64,000 nt of DNA from Meconema thalassinum (taxonomy: Eukaryota; Arthropoda; Insecta; Orthoptera; Tettigoniidae). The notes below the pieces were generated by a model. The model was given only the letters and a program-made list of their open reading frames with translations. It was not told the origin of the DNA and made no database searches. The position numbers and the translations under genes were made by a program. The number at the start of each line of letters is the position of its first letter. Within the stretch, counting starts at the first letter, position 1. The stretch covers positions 237,910,297 through 237,974,296 of the forward strand of contig OX336396.1 in NCBI GenBank assembly GCA_946902985.2. The letters run 5' to 3'. Positions 1 to 9,838 of this stretch are shown here, piece by piece.

Positions 1-21
1 CTCTAAAATAAACAAATATAT

Positions 22-960
22 TACGGTATATTTTTAAATTAATATAGAAAATAGCAGAATTCTAGGTCCTCACGCATGCGCACAATCCGCCTGGGGGTCA
101 TGACAAAATGGCGGTGAGAAGTCCATTAAAATGTATGTTATTTAATAAGCTTGCATGTAATTGAAAACATACATTAACCAAGTTCTGACAGTAAAATATA
201 ATAACAGTATGAACGTATACGAATGTGCAACATTGATTTATTTGGATAATGAAATGGATTATTTTCTTCAGACAGCGGCATTTAATGATAAAGAACTGCT
301 GCGTCTGCTGTCGACCAAGAGTGCGCGTGTAGCTATGTGGTTAAGGCGACAGACTGTGGTTCCAAGGTTCACCGGTTCGATCCCAGCCCTCGCCGATATA
401 TATATTTTTTTTTACCACTGAAATATTGTTTAATCAAGGAGTATTAGTAAGGTTTTATGTCTGTTAAAGATACATATTTCTACATTCCCTCTCGGTATAT
501 TTTTGAATTAATATAGAAAATAGCAGAATTCTTGGCCCTCACGCATGCGCACAATCCGCCTGAGGTCATGACAAAATGGCGGTGAGAATTCCATTAAAAT
601 GTAAGTTATTTAATAAGCTTCCATGTAATTGAAAACATACATTAACCAAGTTCTGACAATAAAGTATAATAACAGTATGAACGTATACGAATGTGCAACA
701 TTGATTTATTTGGATAATGAAATTGATTATTTCCTTCAAACAGCGGCTTTTGAATATAATGAATGGCTGCGTCTGCTACTGTACTATACATGAGTGCGTG
801 AGTAGCCATGTGGTTAAGGCGACTGACTGTGGTTCCATGAAGCGCCGGTTCGATCCTAGCCCTCGCCAGTTTTTTTTTTTTACCACTGAAATATTGCTTA
901 ATCAAGGAGTAACAGTAAGGTTTTATGTCTGTTAAAGATACTTATTTCTACATTCCCTCT
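22..960 (+). repeat. Tandem duplication of a 469-bp unit with tRNA-like SINE head
   Basis: Two copies in direct repeat (about 22-492 and 493-960) share nearly all their sequence, including the ACGCATGCGCACAATCCGCC segment, the AATAAGCTT segment and the trailing TTCTACATTCCCTCT. Each contains a polymerase III-like tRNA domain with an A-box-like TAGCYATGTGGTTAAGGCG and a B box GGTTCGATCC (374-384 and 847-857). The D-arm resembles a Ser or Leu tRNA, but the anticodon arm is degenerate. The window starts with CTCTAAA, which also ends the second copy, so the array may extend to the left. Short reading frames in it are not credible genes. Confidence 0.75.
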
Positions 961-1454
961 AAATACGTTTTATTTTCGTTTTACCATTGCATTGCAGCAT
1001 GTAATCAAAACAGCAAACTGTTGTCCGCAGTACGCCGTTTAAATATCTGCAATCAGTTCCTATAACTGACAACAGATGGCAGTAATTCGCCCATATAGTT
1101 CCATTAACTGACAGCAGATGGCAACACCATTGCATCGATATATTTATAACACAAGACATGGCATGTTTTCACGTGATGGAAAATTATAAAGGAGGGGAAT
1201 ATTTAAGAAGGGAAATGTTGAGGAACATTAACTGACAGTTGAATGTGTAGGCTAGGTTGTTTATGTACATTAATATTGCAATTTCTTCCCAATGCTTCGG
1301 TGGTCAAGTTATTAGCGTCCTAGACTAAAAGTTATAATTATGCATCGTCGATATTAAAGAAAAAAGTAGTTTTCCAGGCACACGCGCGTCTCCACAATTG
1401 CTTTCGCCATGAGAGACACTTGGCAAATATAATTCGTTTGAAGGACTCCGACAT
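961..1454. other. No gene seen
   Basis: I recognise no coding potential. A short imperfect direct repeat (AACTGACARCAGATGGCA near 1062-1081 and 1105-1124) is visible. Otherwise this is unique AT-rich sequence. Confidence 0.5.
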
Positions 1455-1560
1455 CTTGGTCACTCAGCCCCGTGTACTTGGGTGTGTATGTGTGAAATTT
1501 TCTTCTGATAACCTGTGTTATTGTGATGGCTGCATTACTGTGTGTATTTGTAATTAAGGT
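1455..1560 (-). repeat. SINE-1 internal fragment
   Basis: The stretch with CAGCCCCGTGTACTTGGGTG, then a TCTGATAACCTGTGTTA-like segment, matches the 3' half of the SINE-1 copies at 5308-5735, 37511-38221 and 48120-48637, in minus orientation. Both ends are lost. Confidence 0.6.
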
Positions 1561-1564
1561 GGTA

Positions 1565-1800
1565 AATGGCAAGGAGACGGCCAAGGCCTTAAGTTAGGAA
1601 CCATCCCGGTATTTGCCTTAAGTGGAAGTGGGAAACCACGGAAAACCACATCCAAGATTGTCGAGGTGGGAATTAAACCTTCCTCTTCTTAGTTATACCT
1701 CAAGAGACTGAATGTACCCCGATTTTGCCCTGAGACCAGAATTAAATTTCTTGGCAGAGCAGGAAATGTAACCCGGGTCTCCGGGGCGATAGACAAGAAT
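1565..1800 (-). repeat. Degenerate tRNA-SINE-like repeat
   Basis: On the minus strand a B-box-like GGTTTAATTCCCACC is followed by a segment that includes GGTTTTCCGTGGTTTCCCAC. The layout resembles dispersed arthropod tRNA-derived repeats. There is no second copy in the window, so the limits are uncertain. Confidence 0.4.
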
Positions 1801-2411
1801 AGGTGGGCCTCCATGTGTTAATACGATTTTTGACATGCACGGGACATAGAATTCAAAAACTGCCTCCATTAGGGTGACTATCGAAGTGAGTATTGAGTAT
1901 AGGCCTATGGTCATTCCAGTAGTTGGTGAAGTGATTCTATGTTCCCCTGCAAAATGTACTGCCATAACCTATAACAGGTGATGGAAATTGCTTATTTAGA
2001 GCAGTTTCGTACTGTTTATAACAAAATGAAGAACGTCATTCTGAGCTGCGTTTTCAAGCTATCGCAAAAAATTTCGCTGGCAGGAACAATTATAAGGAAT
2101 TTATTTTAAGCGATCAGTCTCATCGCATTCTCCTCACCAACCAACTTGAGTATGAAAGTCTCTGGACGGTCATGTTGAACTTCATTGTATAAGACAATTG
2201 TTTAATGATTATTTGTTTAGAGCACGGAGTCTAACTACGTAGTTGATTTCGGCAATGGAAGTATTATTTGCCATTTAATATTTAGCGGCTCCGTTATTGC
2301 AGGACACTATAGTGTTATCGAATAATACGAAGCCACATTTAAAATCCAATATAAATAGGCCATTTCAGAAACAATTCCAGATATTATGCAATACAGTGTA
2401 CTGTAAGGTCC
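1801..2411. other. No gene seen
   Basis: AT-rich sequence without recognisable coding sequence, repeat ends or RNA motifs. Confidence 0.45.
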
Positions 2412-3029
2412 TTGACGATCAAATGTAAACATTTTTCTACATTGTATTTCTCTTGCGTAAAATCTATGCGTGGTTACTTTGGTCTTTACTGTTGTGAGGG
2501 TAAAATTGATCTACTGGAATATAAAATATTTGCCAAGCTGCAACAATGTAATGATATTAATTTAAAAGTCATTGAACTTATATCCAGCAGTTCAAACACA
2601 TACATCAGCGTTAACAGATTGGATACTGAAGATGAAAGCCAGCTACTTCATTTCCCTATTATTGAATTTTTCAATTCCTTGGAATTAAGAGATTCGCCTC
2701 CACATACTTCGAACGTTTAAGCCGTAGATATGCTTCTTAGAAATCTGAACGTTTCCCATGGACTCATATATGGTAATATATTAATTGTAAGAAATCGCTT
2801 GGATTCGGATATAATAGGTGCAGTAATAATAGGCAGAGAGCTCAAATCCTACGACTTGATTTAACACCTTACGATAAAACACTTACAGGTAGCCTACAGT
2901 ACATTTTCTTTTAATAGGCAACAATTTCCTATTCGCTCGGCCTACTTTATCAAAATCAATCAAGCTCAAGGAGAAACTCTTGAACGTATTGGGCTATTTA
3001 CCTCATCACGTTTTCAGTCATGACCAGCA
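2412..3029 (+). pseudogene. Helitron Pif1-like helicase relic, part 1
   Basis: Decayed C-terminal part of a Helitron-type helicase. Translated fragments in order: FFNSLELRDSPPHTSNV, then MLLRNLNVSHGLIYGN (residues after an in-frame stop), then QFPIRSAYFIKINQAQGETL, then PHHVFSHDQQ in a shifted frame. They correspond to the conserved Pif1/Helitron blocks usually written PPHxLxLKxG, MLLRNLxxxxGLCNGTRL, QFPVRLAFAMTINKAQGQTL and PVFSHGQLYVALSRV. Stops and frameshifts mean it is dead. The reading continues at 4819 after a LINE-A copy that split it. In this family the protein would unwind DNA for rolling-circle transposition. The Rep domain is not seen in the window. Confidence 0.7.
3001..3029 (+). 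repeat. 29-bp target-site duplication, left copy
   Basis: Positions 3001-3029 repeat at 4790-4818 with one mismatch. They flank the LINE-A copy and restore the helicase reading when joined. Confidence 0.85.
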
Positions 3030-4789
3030 GGATAGTGAAGGTGCAAAAAAGGTCCTGTTTGGGATGGTAAAGAATAAGAGGCGGAAGGATCCTACGGATT
3101 ATGTTAGAATTGTGAACAAAAGGGGACAAGAGATAGAAAATAGGGAAGAACTGAAGAAAATGTGGAAATAATATTTTGAAGAACTCCTGAACCCAAATGG
3201 AAACCACGGCGAGGAGGAAGAAATCGGGGAAGAGGTACAGTAGATGAACTGCAAATAGAAAAGGACTTAACATGGAAAGAAGTGGAAGATGCAGTGAGGA
3301 AGATGAAAGGAGGGAAGGCACCGGGTGTGGATGAGTTGAGTGTGGAGATGGTGAGAGCAGCAGGAGAGGTGGGGATACAATGGTTGTACCGAGTGATGAA
3401 GACAGCATGGAAGGAAAGGAAGACCCCAGAGGACTGGAAAAAGGGAATAATTGTCCCGATCTTCAAGAAAGGTAGTAGAACAGAATGCAGAAACTATCGG
3501 GGAATAACACTGATGAGTCATTGTGCAAAGTTGTTTGAGAAAGTTTTGGAAAGGAGAATTAGGACAAGGATAGAAGGAGGGATGAGGGAAGAACAACATG
3601 GCTTCAGATCAGGAAGGTCCACAGTGGATTTGATTTTTGCTGTAAGGCAGTTACAAGAACAGCACTATGAGTATGGAACAGATCTACTGATGGCCTTTCT
3701 GGACATTGAGAAAGCATATGACAGTGTATGCAGAAACAAAGTATGGAAGTCCCTGGAGGATAGAGGAATATAAAAATGGACTATAAGGAAGATAAAGGAG
3801 ATGTACAAGGGAAGCGTGAGCTGTGTGAAAGTGGGAGGAGAGAGATCGGACTGGTTGGAACAGAGAAACGGCCTGAAACAAGGAAGTGCACTGTCACCGT
3901 TACTTTTCATTGTGGTGATGGATGACATAATGACCCGAGTGGCACAAGTAATTGGGGAAGGAAAGATGAAAGCAATGGTGCTTGCAGATGATTTGATGAT
4001 TTGGGGAAACAAGGAGGAGGAGGTACAGGAACAGTTGGACGTGTGGGAAGGAATAATACAAGGTTATGGGATGAAATTTAGCATAAATAAGAGTGAGATG
4101 GTGATCACACAAGGAAGAAGGAAAGAACCACAACGGAAATAACAATTGGTGGGGAACAGCCGAAGGAATTGGAGAGTTTCAAGTATCTGGGAAGCCTGAT
4201 ACAAGAGAATGGAAGAAACGATAGAGAAATAAATGAGCGGGGGAGACAGGCAGAAGCATTCCGGAGGAGTGTGAGAAGCATGTTATGGAGCAAGAATGTC
4301 CCTCAGAACAGCAAAAAGATCATATATCGGACGTACAATGTCCCTATCCTGACGTATGCCTCGGAGACCTGGGTTATGAAAGGAAGGGAGAAGAGCAAAA
4401 TACAGGCCAGTGAGATGAGGTTCTTGAGAAGCAGTATTGGAGCTACAAAGATGGACAGAATAAGAAATGAGTGGACCGGAGAATTAATGAAGGATGAACC
4501 ATTACAGACTGGTATAGAGAAATCTAGACTTAGATGGTATGGACATGTAAAACGAATGGAGGAGAAGAGGATACCCAGCAGGATACACGAGACGAAGTGG
4601 GAAGGAAAGAGACCAAGAGGGAGACCGAGAGACAGGTGGGTGAAGGGGGAGGAAGAAATCGTGAAGAAGAGAGGAGAAGACTGGACAAGGGTGGAGGCTG
4701 AGAGATGGTGGGAAGACAGAAGACGTTGGAGAGACTTGTGTTCCAAACAGACCCGGCCAGTGGCTGGAAACTGTGCAAGATGATGATGA
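3030..4789 (+). pseudogene. LINE-A copy 1, 5'-truncated RT pseudogene
   Basis: Non-LTR retrotransposon ORF2 remnant. The visible order is linker, RT fingers (KAPGVDELSVEMVRAAG), RNYRGITLMSHCAK, LDIEKAYDSV, GLKQGSALSPLLFIVVMDD, catalytic block VLADDLMIW, then the thumb and connection part with YASETWVMKGREK and YGHVKRMEEKRIP. The usual FADD is LADD here. In-frame stops occur near 3169 and 3771, and frameshifts near 3240 and 4130, so the copy is dead. The endonuclease domain is missing through 5' truncation. It ends in a short GAT-repeat tail and is flanked by a 29-bp TSD inside the Helitron helicase relic. The same family occurs at 16480, 32365, 43143 and 50731. I do not assign the clade firmly. 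Confidence 0.88.
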
Positions 4790-4818
4790 CCTAATCACGT
4801 TTTCAGTCATGACCAGCA
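4790..4818 (+). repeat. 29-bp target-site duplication, right copy
   Basis: Right partner of 3001-3029, with one mismatch (A for C at the fourth base). Confidence 0.85.
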
Positions 4819-4960
4819 ATATATTGCAATGCTGAGAGTGCTATCTTTTGACGCCCTTAAAGTTGCAATAGTGCTAAAAAGTAATCGTACAAAGAATGTA
4901 ACTTATATAAGAAGCTTCTTCAGTAATTTTGTTTTCCATTGTCCGTCATGTTTTGACGGG
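4819..4960 (+). pseudogene. Helitron Pif1-like helicase relic, part 2
   Basis: Continuation of the helicase C-terminus after the LINE-A insertion. YIAMLRVLSFDALKVAIVL followed by NRTKNVTYI corresponds to the family block YVALSRVxSFDxLKV and KNRTKNxVY. Only a short fragment remains. It lies next to the end of a LINE-B relic on the opposite strand. Confidence 0.68.
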
Positions 4961-5307
4961 TTTCATCTAGTTGTATTTAATTTCCTTTGTTTCGAAATTT
5001 CTTTCATCCTTCTAGAGTGACGATCTTTCTCCTCTTGAGTCCACTTTCTTTGAGTTGTTTGTTGGTTTGTTTGTTTGTTTGTTTGTTTCTTTCTTTCTTT
5101 CTTTCTTTCTTTCTTTCAATTTTGCCTTTTGAATAGGTTCTCTGAAGAGTGATCTGTTTGCTATTGTGTCTGTCTGAATTCTGGCGTTTGTCAAATCTCT
5201 GTCAATTTCAATGAACCGTGTGGGTTTGGATTTGTAACTATTCAGTAAGTCGAAGATCCGTTTAGTTGGTTTACTATTTTCCATTCTATAAATGTGCCCG
5301 AAAATTG
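4915..5307 (-). pseudogene. LINE-B relic, C-terminal tail (segment 4)
   Basis: The minus strand encodes MENSKPTKRIFDLLNSYKSK and a following RFIEIDRDLTNARI segment. It matches the C-terminal region of the better preserved LINE-B copy at 17522-18775 (TNRIFTYFFYKKTKGPW, then EVDKDLHKVRI) and ends in the same Lys-rich tail. A GTTT/CTTT microsatellite (5058-5117) has expanded inside the tail. It continues upstream at 5736 after the SINE-1 insertion. Confidence 0.75.
5058..5117. repeat. (GTTT)n(CTTT)n microsatellite
   Basis: Simple tetranucleotide repeat, GTTT units followed by CTTT units, within the LINE-B tail. Confidence 0.95.
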
Positions 5308-5735
5308 GTTAAAAATCTCTCAGTATGCCTTCCTTCGGAGGGGAAGTAAAGCTGGCAGTCCCATGTCATAGATTTATGGCATGTTAAAGAACCTTCCACT
5401 AATTGCACCTGTGTGAAGCTAAATTGGATAGGTAAAGAATGTAAACAACGCTCTTAGGTTTCTACGTTCCTTGCCAAGAACCGACTGCAGTGGCGTCTAG
5501 TAGCTAAGTCCTGAACTTGGCCTAGTAGTCGTTGACGGTGGCACTTGGCGGCAAAAGTAGGAACTATTTGAAAAATTCTAAGTTGCAGTACTTAAATTAA
5601 AAAAAAAAACAGATAACACACACTATTACTGTCATCACAATTAACTCCGGTTATCAGACAGATTTTACACACACCCAAAGTACACGGGGCTACATGACCG
5701 CGTTGTCGCAGCCCCTAAACTTAAGAACCAACCAA
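5308..5735 (+). repeat. SINE-1, 5'-truncated copy with 11-bp TSD
   Basis: Starts inside the family at TCAGTATGCCTTCCTTCGGA and runs to the family 3' end (GCAGCCCCTAAACTTAAGAA then CCAACC). It is flanked by CCCGAAAATTG at 5297-5307 and 5736-5746, so it inserted into the LINE-B relic by target-primed reverse transcription. The tRNA head present at 36902 is absent here. Confidence 0.88.
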
Positions 5736-6329
5736 CCCGAAAATTGTAATCTTCTCTTTTTCATTACATCAGTTAATTTTTCACATTTCAAATATAACTC
5801 TCTATTTGGTTGTAACCTATATTCTGCGTTATTATTTAGTTTAGTTACCAGTATTTTTCTCAGAATTCGTCTTTCAGTCTTCTCTAATTTGTCTACATCA
5901 CCAATTCTTGTTAATTTAAGTGTTTCTACCACATACAGAGTTTCAGGTCTGACCACTGTTTGATAGTGCCTTAATTTAGTGTTCCAGGATAAGTTTTTAT
6001 TATCATAGGCTATATAGCCTATCTTTTGTCATATGAAAACACCTTTGTTATTTATGCATACGCGTTTCTATTGCTGTCTTTTCCTGTGAGTCCTTCATTA
6101 TCCACTCTCCTAGGTATTTAAAGGAATTTGTCTTACATACTGAACTGTCATGAATTGTGATACTTTTCGGGGCATCGGTGATGGTTGTCATGAACTTATT
6201 TTTTTCAAGTGATATGTAGTCCAACTTTGGCTGCCTATTTTTGCAACTCTCTAATTTGTTCTTGGGCAGTATCCGGTGAGTCAGTAAGTAATGCAATGTC
6301 ACCCACAAAAGCTAAACAATCTACAGTGA
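5736..6329 (-). pseudogene. LINE-B relic, RT thumb and connection (segment 3)
   Basis: Minus-strand fragments: LAFVGDIALLTDSPDTAQEQ (the FADD active-site block decayed to FVGD), SFKYLGEWIMKDSQEKTAIE, then RPETLYVVETLKL and KTERRILRKIL. These align with FADDLAIFSDSLDTAT, KFKYLGEWIEPNISEKEAF and RPEALYAAECLAM of the copy at 17522-18775. The segment is split from the palm domain (12182-12750) by the Penelope-like cluster. It is inactive, with several stops and frameshifts. Confidence 0.8.
6317..6329. repeat. 13-bp TSD of the Penelope cluster, left
   Basis: CAATCTACAGTGA here recurs at 12182-12194. In LINE-B it encodes part of V-D-C next to the RT catalytic box. Confidence 0.88.
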
Positions 6330-6563
6330 AGTAAAAATGTAGACTTTCACGACCGGCGTTGAAATAGGAATCTCCGTTTCGCGGGCTTATAGGTCGTGTT
6401 CCAAGGACATTTTGTCGTCCTGACGTTTCGCTGAATACTGCGTTCAGCATGTTCACAGGTTACATAAAGCGAGGTAAAACAAGTAAACAGAAGATATATA
6501 AATAGTCAACAACCCACACATAGAGGCTACCATAGCAACGGCGTACCACATAAAAGTAATGCA
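6330..6563 (-). repeat. PLE pseudo-LTR 1
   Basis: Begins AGTAAAAATGTAGACTTTCA and contains CTGACGTTTCGCTGAATACT. It is repeated almost exactly at 8937-9169 and inverted at 11986-12181. In element sense the box GCGAAACGTC resembles the 3' half of a PLE hammerhead motif, but the CUGAUGA half is not intact. Confidence 0.85.
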
Positions 6564-9062
6564 TCAAGGACAGGGCTGCTCGTCTGTCGCATCTTCTCGT
6601 CTACGACGGTCAATAAGGGCAGGCTTGAGGGGATTAAGGACTGGAAGCCAAGCTCTGTTCACACGTTCTGCTTCCTCCTTAAGATTGAAGCTGTTAGTAT
6701 GCTTCAGGATTTCAATGGCCTCCCTTTGTAGCCTGGCATGATAAGACACCGTGGTGGACAGAACTTCGGTGTCTCCATATCTTATATCGTGTCCTGCAAG
6801 TAGCGAGTGTGCTGCTACAGTGGATTTATCTGTTTGTCCCAGCCGGCTGTGTCGTTCGTGCTCCTTGAGGCGAGTGGCAATACTTCTTTTCGTTGTTCCA
6901 ATATATACTTGGCCACAATCACACGGGATTTTATAAACCCCTGCCGCGGTATGAGGATGTCGCTTATCTTTAGCGGACCTAAACATGTCCTTAATTTTTC
7001 GTGTAGGCCTGTATATGGTCTTTATATCATGGGACTCGAGTAGCCTCCCTATTCTGTCCGTGACCTTTTTTATATATGGAAGAAAAGCTCTAGCCAGGGG
7101 CTGCTTGTCTCCAATTACCCTTGTAGTTGGACGTCTCGGATGGAGTGCTCGCTGGATATCTTTCTGGCTGTACCCATTCGCGCATAAGGCCTCGTTGAGG
7201 TGTTCAATTTCTTGTTTTAGGCACTGCTTATCACAAATTCTTTTAGCGCGGTCAGCCAGTGTTTTTATAACTCCGTATTTCTGTCGTGGGTGGTGGTTGG
7301 ACGTCTTATGTAGATATCGGTCAGTATGGGTCGGCTTACGGTAAACTGTGTGTCCCAAAGTTAGATCAGCGGTCTTCGTTACCATAACGTCGAGAAACGC
7401 GATTTTCTGTTCATTTTCTAACTCCATGGTAAACTGAATGTTCGAGTTCTGGCTGTTAAGATGTTGTAAAAACAGATTTAATTGATCTTTACCATGGCCC
7501 CATATTACAAAGGTATCGTCCACGTATCGTAGCCACACTTTAGGTTTCAAAGGTGCGGTCTCTAGTGCTATTTGTTCAAATTGTTCCATGAAGAAATTCG
7601 CGATCACCGGACTAAGGGGACTGCCCGTGGCGACGCCATCAATTTGTTCATAGAAATCACCCTTCCACAGGAAATAGCTAGCGGTGAGGCAGTGGCGGAA
7701 TAAGGCGGTGATATCATCAGGAAAAATCCGTGCGATGTACTCCAGGGCTACCTTTATAGGTACTTTCGTGAAAAGAGAGACCACGTCAAAACTTACTAGT
7801 AAGTCACCAGCTTCTAGTTGAATAGTTTTCAATTTTTCAATGAAATGGCCGGAATTTTTGACGAACGACTGTGTACCGCCGATATGTGGTTGAAGTAAGG
7901 TAGCTAAATGTTTGGCAATGCTATAAGTTGGTGATCCAATAGCACTCACGATAGGACGAAGAGGAACATTATCTTTGTGTATTTTAGGTAAACCATAGAG
8001 TCTTGGTGGTAAAGCTTCACTTCTGGTGGTTACCTTCTTTACGTTTTCAGGTAGCGAAGATACCTTGATCAGGCCGTTTGTTTCACGAAGAATCCGGTTG
8101 GTAGGATCTCTCAGTAGTTTGCGGTAGGTACCCGGGTCTAAAAGTTCCAAAACCTTGGCAGTGTAGTCGTCCATGTCCAAGATAACCGTTGCGTTCCCTT
8201 TGTCTGCAGGAAGAATGATTATGCTCTCGTCCATGTTGAGAGTCTTTATAGCCTTTCTCTCCTGAGGTGTGAGGTTACTCTGCGGTGCCGGTGCCTTCTT
8301 GATTATACGTGAGGCTTCATGACGAATTTCATCTGCTTGTTCAGATGGTAGCTCACGGATTGCCGCTTCAATATTGGCGACAATGTCTTCCACGGGAATC
8401 GAAGGAGGGGTCACTGCGTAATTTCCTCCTTTCGCTAGTATAGAGATTTCCCACTCTGACAGATGGCGATTGGTCAGGTTAACAATTGTCCGTGAGATGT
8501 CCAGCGTAGGCGCAGGTACCGGCGCGGGTTGGTCTCTCTGTAACCGCTCAAACTTTTTCTTCTGCCGGATGCTAGACTGTTCAAATGTTGAACGCATAGA
8601 GTAGAAGGTGATGCGATCTACTTTTTCCCAGTCCTGATATGAGAGTGTGCTGCTGATGCGGTAGTGCAGCTGTAAGAGTGCCTGATCTGTAGTAGCGAGC
8701 CCCTTACGTGCAAAGCTTATGCGTTCACATAATAGCGAACGTTCAGTTCGATCATATATTCTATGGGCTCTAGCTGAGGTTAGTGGTCTCTTCATTTTAA
8801 TAAACTTGGGAATCATACCTGTGTCTCGGCATCGAAGAAGAAACGCGAGTGATGACAGAAGTTGCGACTTTTTCTTCCTTAACCTCTCAAAGAGACGAAC
8901 TAAGTGTGATATTTCCTCCCCGTAGAGGCGAATTAAGTAAAAATGTAGACTTTCACGACCGGCGTTGAAATAGGAATCTCCGTTTCGCGGGCTTATAGGT
9001 CGTGTTCCAAGGACATTTTGTCGTCCTGACGTTTCGCTGAATACTGCGTTCAGCATGTTCAC
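6564..9062 (-). CDS. Penelope-like reverse transcriptase with GIY-YIG endonuclease (copy A)
   Basis: An 832-residue open frame, the longest intact retroelement ORF here. The first 42 or so residues are read from the upstream pseudo-LTR, so the natural start may lie further in. RT hallmarks of the PLE group, in order: LPADKGNATVIL (about 284-295), LYGLPKIHK (about 355), SFDVVSLFTKVP (about 424), GVATGSPLSP (about 476), catalytic RYVDD (about 512-516) and YRKPTHTDRYLH. A GIY-YIG nuclease follows, GVYKIPCDCGQVYIG (about 708-722) with the KEHERHS helix. PLEs use the endonuclease to nick the target and the RT to copy the RNA. The T in GVATGSP replaces the M seen in copy C. An undamaged frame suggests a young copy. 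Whether it is active is unknown. Confidence 0.93.
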   Translation of the reverse strand: MNMLNAVFSETSGRQNVLGTRPISPRNGDSYFNAGRESLHFYLIRLYGEEISHLVRLFERLRKKKSQLLSSLAFLLRCRDTGMIPKFIKMKRPLTSARAHRIYDRTERSLLCERISFARKGLATTDQALLQLHYRISSTLSYQDWEKVDRITFYSMRSTFEQSSIRQKKKFERLQRDQPAPVPAPTLDISRTIVNLTNRHLSEWEISILAKGGNYAVTPPSIPVEDIVANIEAAIRELPSEQADEIRHEASRIIKKAPAPQSNLTPQERKAIKTLNMDESIIILPADKGNATVILDMDDYTAKVLELLDPGTYRKLLRDPTNRILRETNGLIKVSSLPENVKKVTTRSEALPPRLYGLPKIHKDNVPLRPIVSAIGSPTYSIAKHLATLLQPHIGGTQSFVKNSGHFIEKLKTIQLEAGDLLVSFDVVSLFTKVPIKVALEYIARIFPDDITALFRHCLTASYFLWKGDFYEQIDGVATGSPLSPVIANFFMEQFEQIALETAPLKPKVWLRYVDDTFVIWGHGKDQLNLFLQHLNSQNSNIQFTMELENEQKIAFLDVMVTKTADLTLGHTVYRKPTHTDRYLHKTSNHHPRQKYGVIKTLADRAKRICDKQCLKQEIEHLNEALCANGYSQKDIQRALHPRRPTTRVIGDKQPLARAFLPYIKKVTDRIGRLLESHDIKTIYRPTRKIKDMFRSAKDKRHPHTAAGVYKIPCDCGQVYIGTTKRSIATRLKEHERHSRLGQTDKSTVAAHSLLAGHDIRYGDTEVLSTTVSYHARLQREAIEILKHTNSFNLKEEAERVNRAWLPVLNPLKPALIDRRRREDATDEQPCP

Positions 9063-9169
9063 AGGTTACATAAAGCGAGGTAAAACAAGTAAACAGAAGA
9101 TATATAAATAGTCAACAACCCACACATAGAGGCTACCATAGCAACGGCGTACCACATAAAAGTAATGCA
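8937..9169 (-). repeat. PLE pseudo-LTR 2
   Basis: Near-identical to 6330-6563. It serves as the 5' end of copy A and as the 3' end of truncated copy B, a tandem PLE organisation. Confidence 0.88.
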
Positions 9170-9838
9170 TCAAGGACAGGGCTGCTCGTCTGTTGCATCT
9201 TCTCGTCTACGACGGTCAATAAGGGCAGGCTTGAGGGGATTAAGGACTGGAAGCCAAGCTCTGTTCACACGTTCTGCTTCCTCCTTAAGATTGAAGCTGT
9301 TAGTATGCTTCAGGATTTCAATGGCCTCCCTTTGTAGCCTGGCATGATAAGACACCGTGGTGGACAGAACTTCGGTGTCTCCATATCTTATATCGTGACC
9401 TGCAAGTAGCGAGTGTGCTGCTACAGTGGATTTATCTGTTTGTCCCAGCCGGCTGTGTCGTTCGTGCTCCTTGAGGCGAGTGGCAATACTTCTTTTCGTT
9501 GTTCCAATATATACTTGGCCACAATCACACGGGATTTTATAAACCCCTGCCGCGGTATGAGGATGTCGCTTATCTTTAGCGGACCTAAACATGTCCTTAA
9601 TTTTTCGTGTAGGCCTGTATATGGTCTTTATATCATGGGACTCGAGTAGCCTCCCTATTCTGTCCGTGACCTTTTTTATATATGGAAGAAAAGCTCTAGC
9701 CAGGGGCTGCTTGTCTCCAATTACCCTTGTAGTTGGACGTCTCGGATGGAGTGCTCGCTGGATATCTTTCTGGCTGTACCCATTCGCGCATAAGGCCTCG
9801 TTGAGGTGTTCAATTTCTTGTTTTAGGCATAAGCTTTG
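9170..9838 (-). pseudogene. PLE copy B, 5'-truncated (C-terminal 220 residues with GIY-YIG)
   Basis: Encodes only the end of the PLE protein, from CLKQEIEHLNEALCANGYS through the GIY-YIG domain to the terminal EQPCP, and is essentially identical to copy A. At 9838 it abuts copy C in opposite orientation. The junction can be read either way over the bases GCA, a microhomology. An ATG upstream of the fragment comes from the inverted neighbour, so this is not a natural gene. Confidence 0.88.

Noticed and set aside
330..394. Functional tRNA gene
   Set aside because: A and B boxes are present, but the acceptor and anticodon stems do not pair well and the unit is duplicated as a repeat. It is a SINE head.
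2980..3171. 63-residue open frame as a separate gene
   Set aside because: It spans the junction of the Helitron helicase relic and LINE-A copy 1, so it is an accidental fusion across a TSD.
6340..6460. Hammerhead motif in the pseudo-LTR of the PLE cluster
   Set aside because: In element sense GCGAAACGTC fits the 3' half of a hammerhead, but the 5' half reads CTGAACG instead of CTGATGA in all three copies, so the conserved core is missing.
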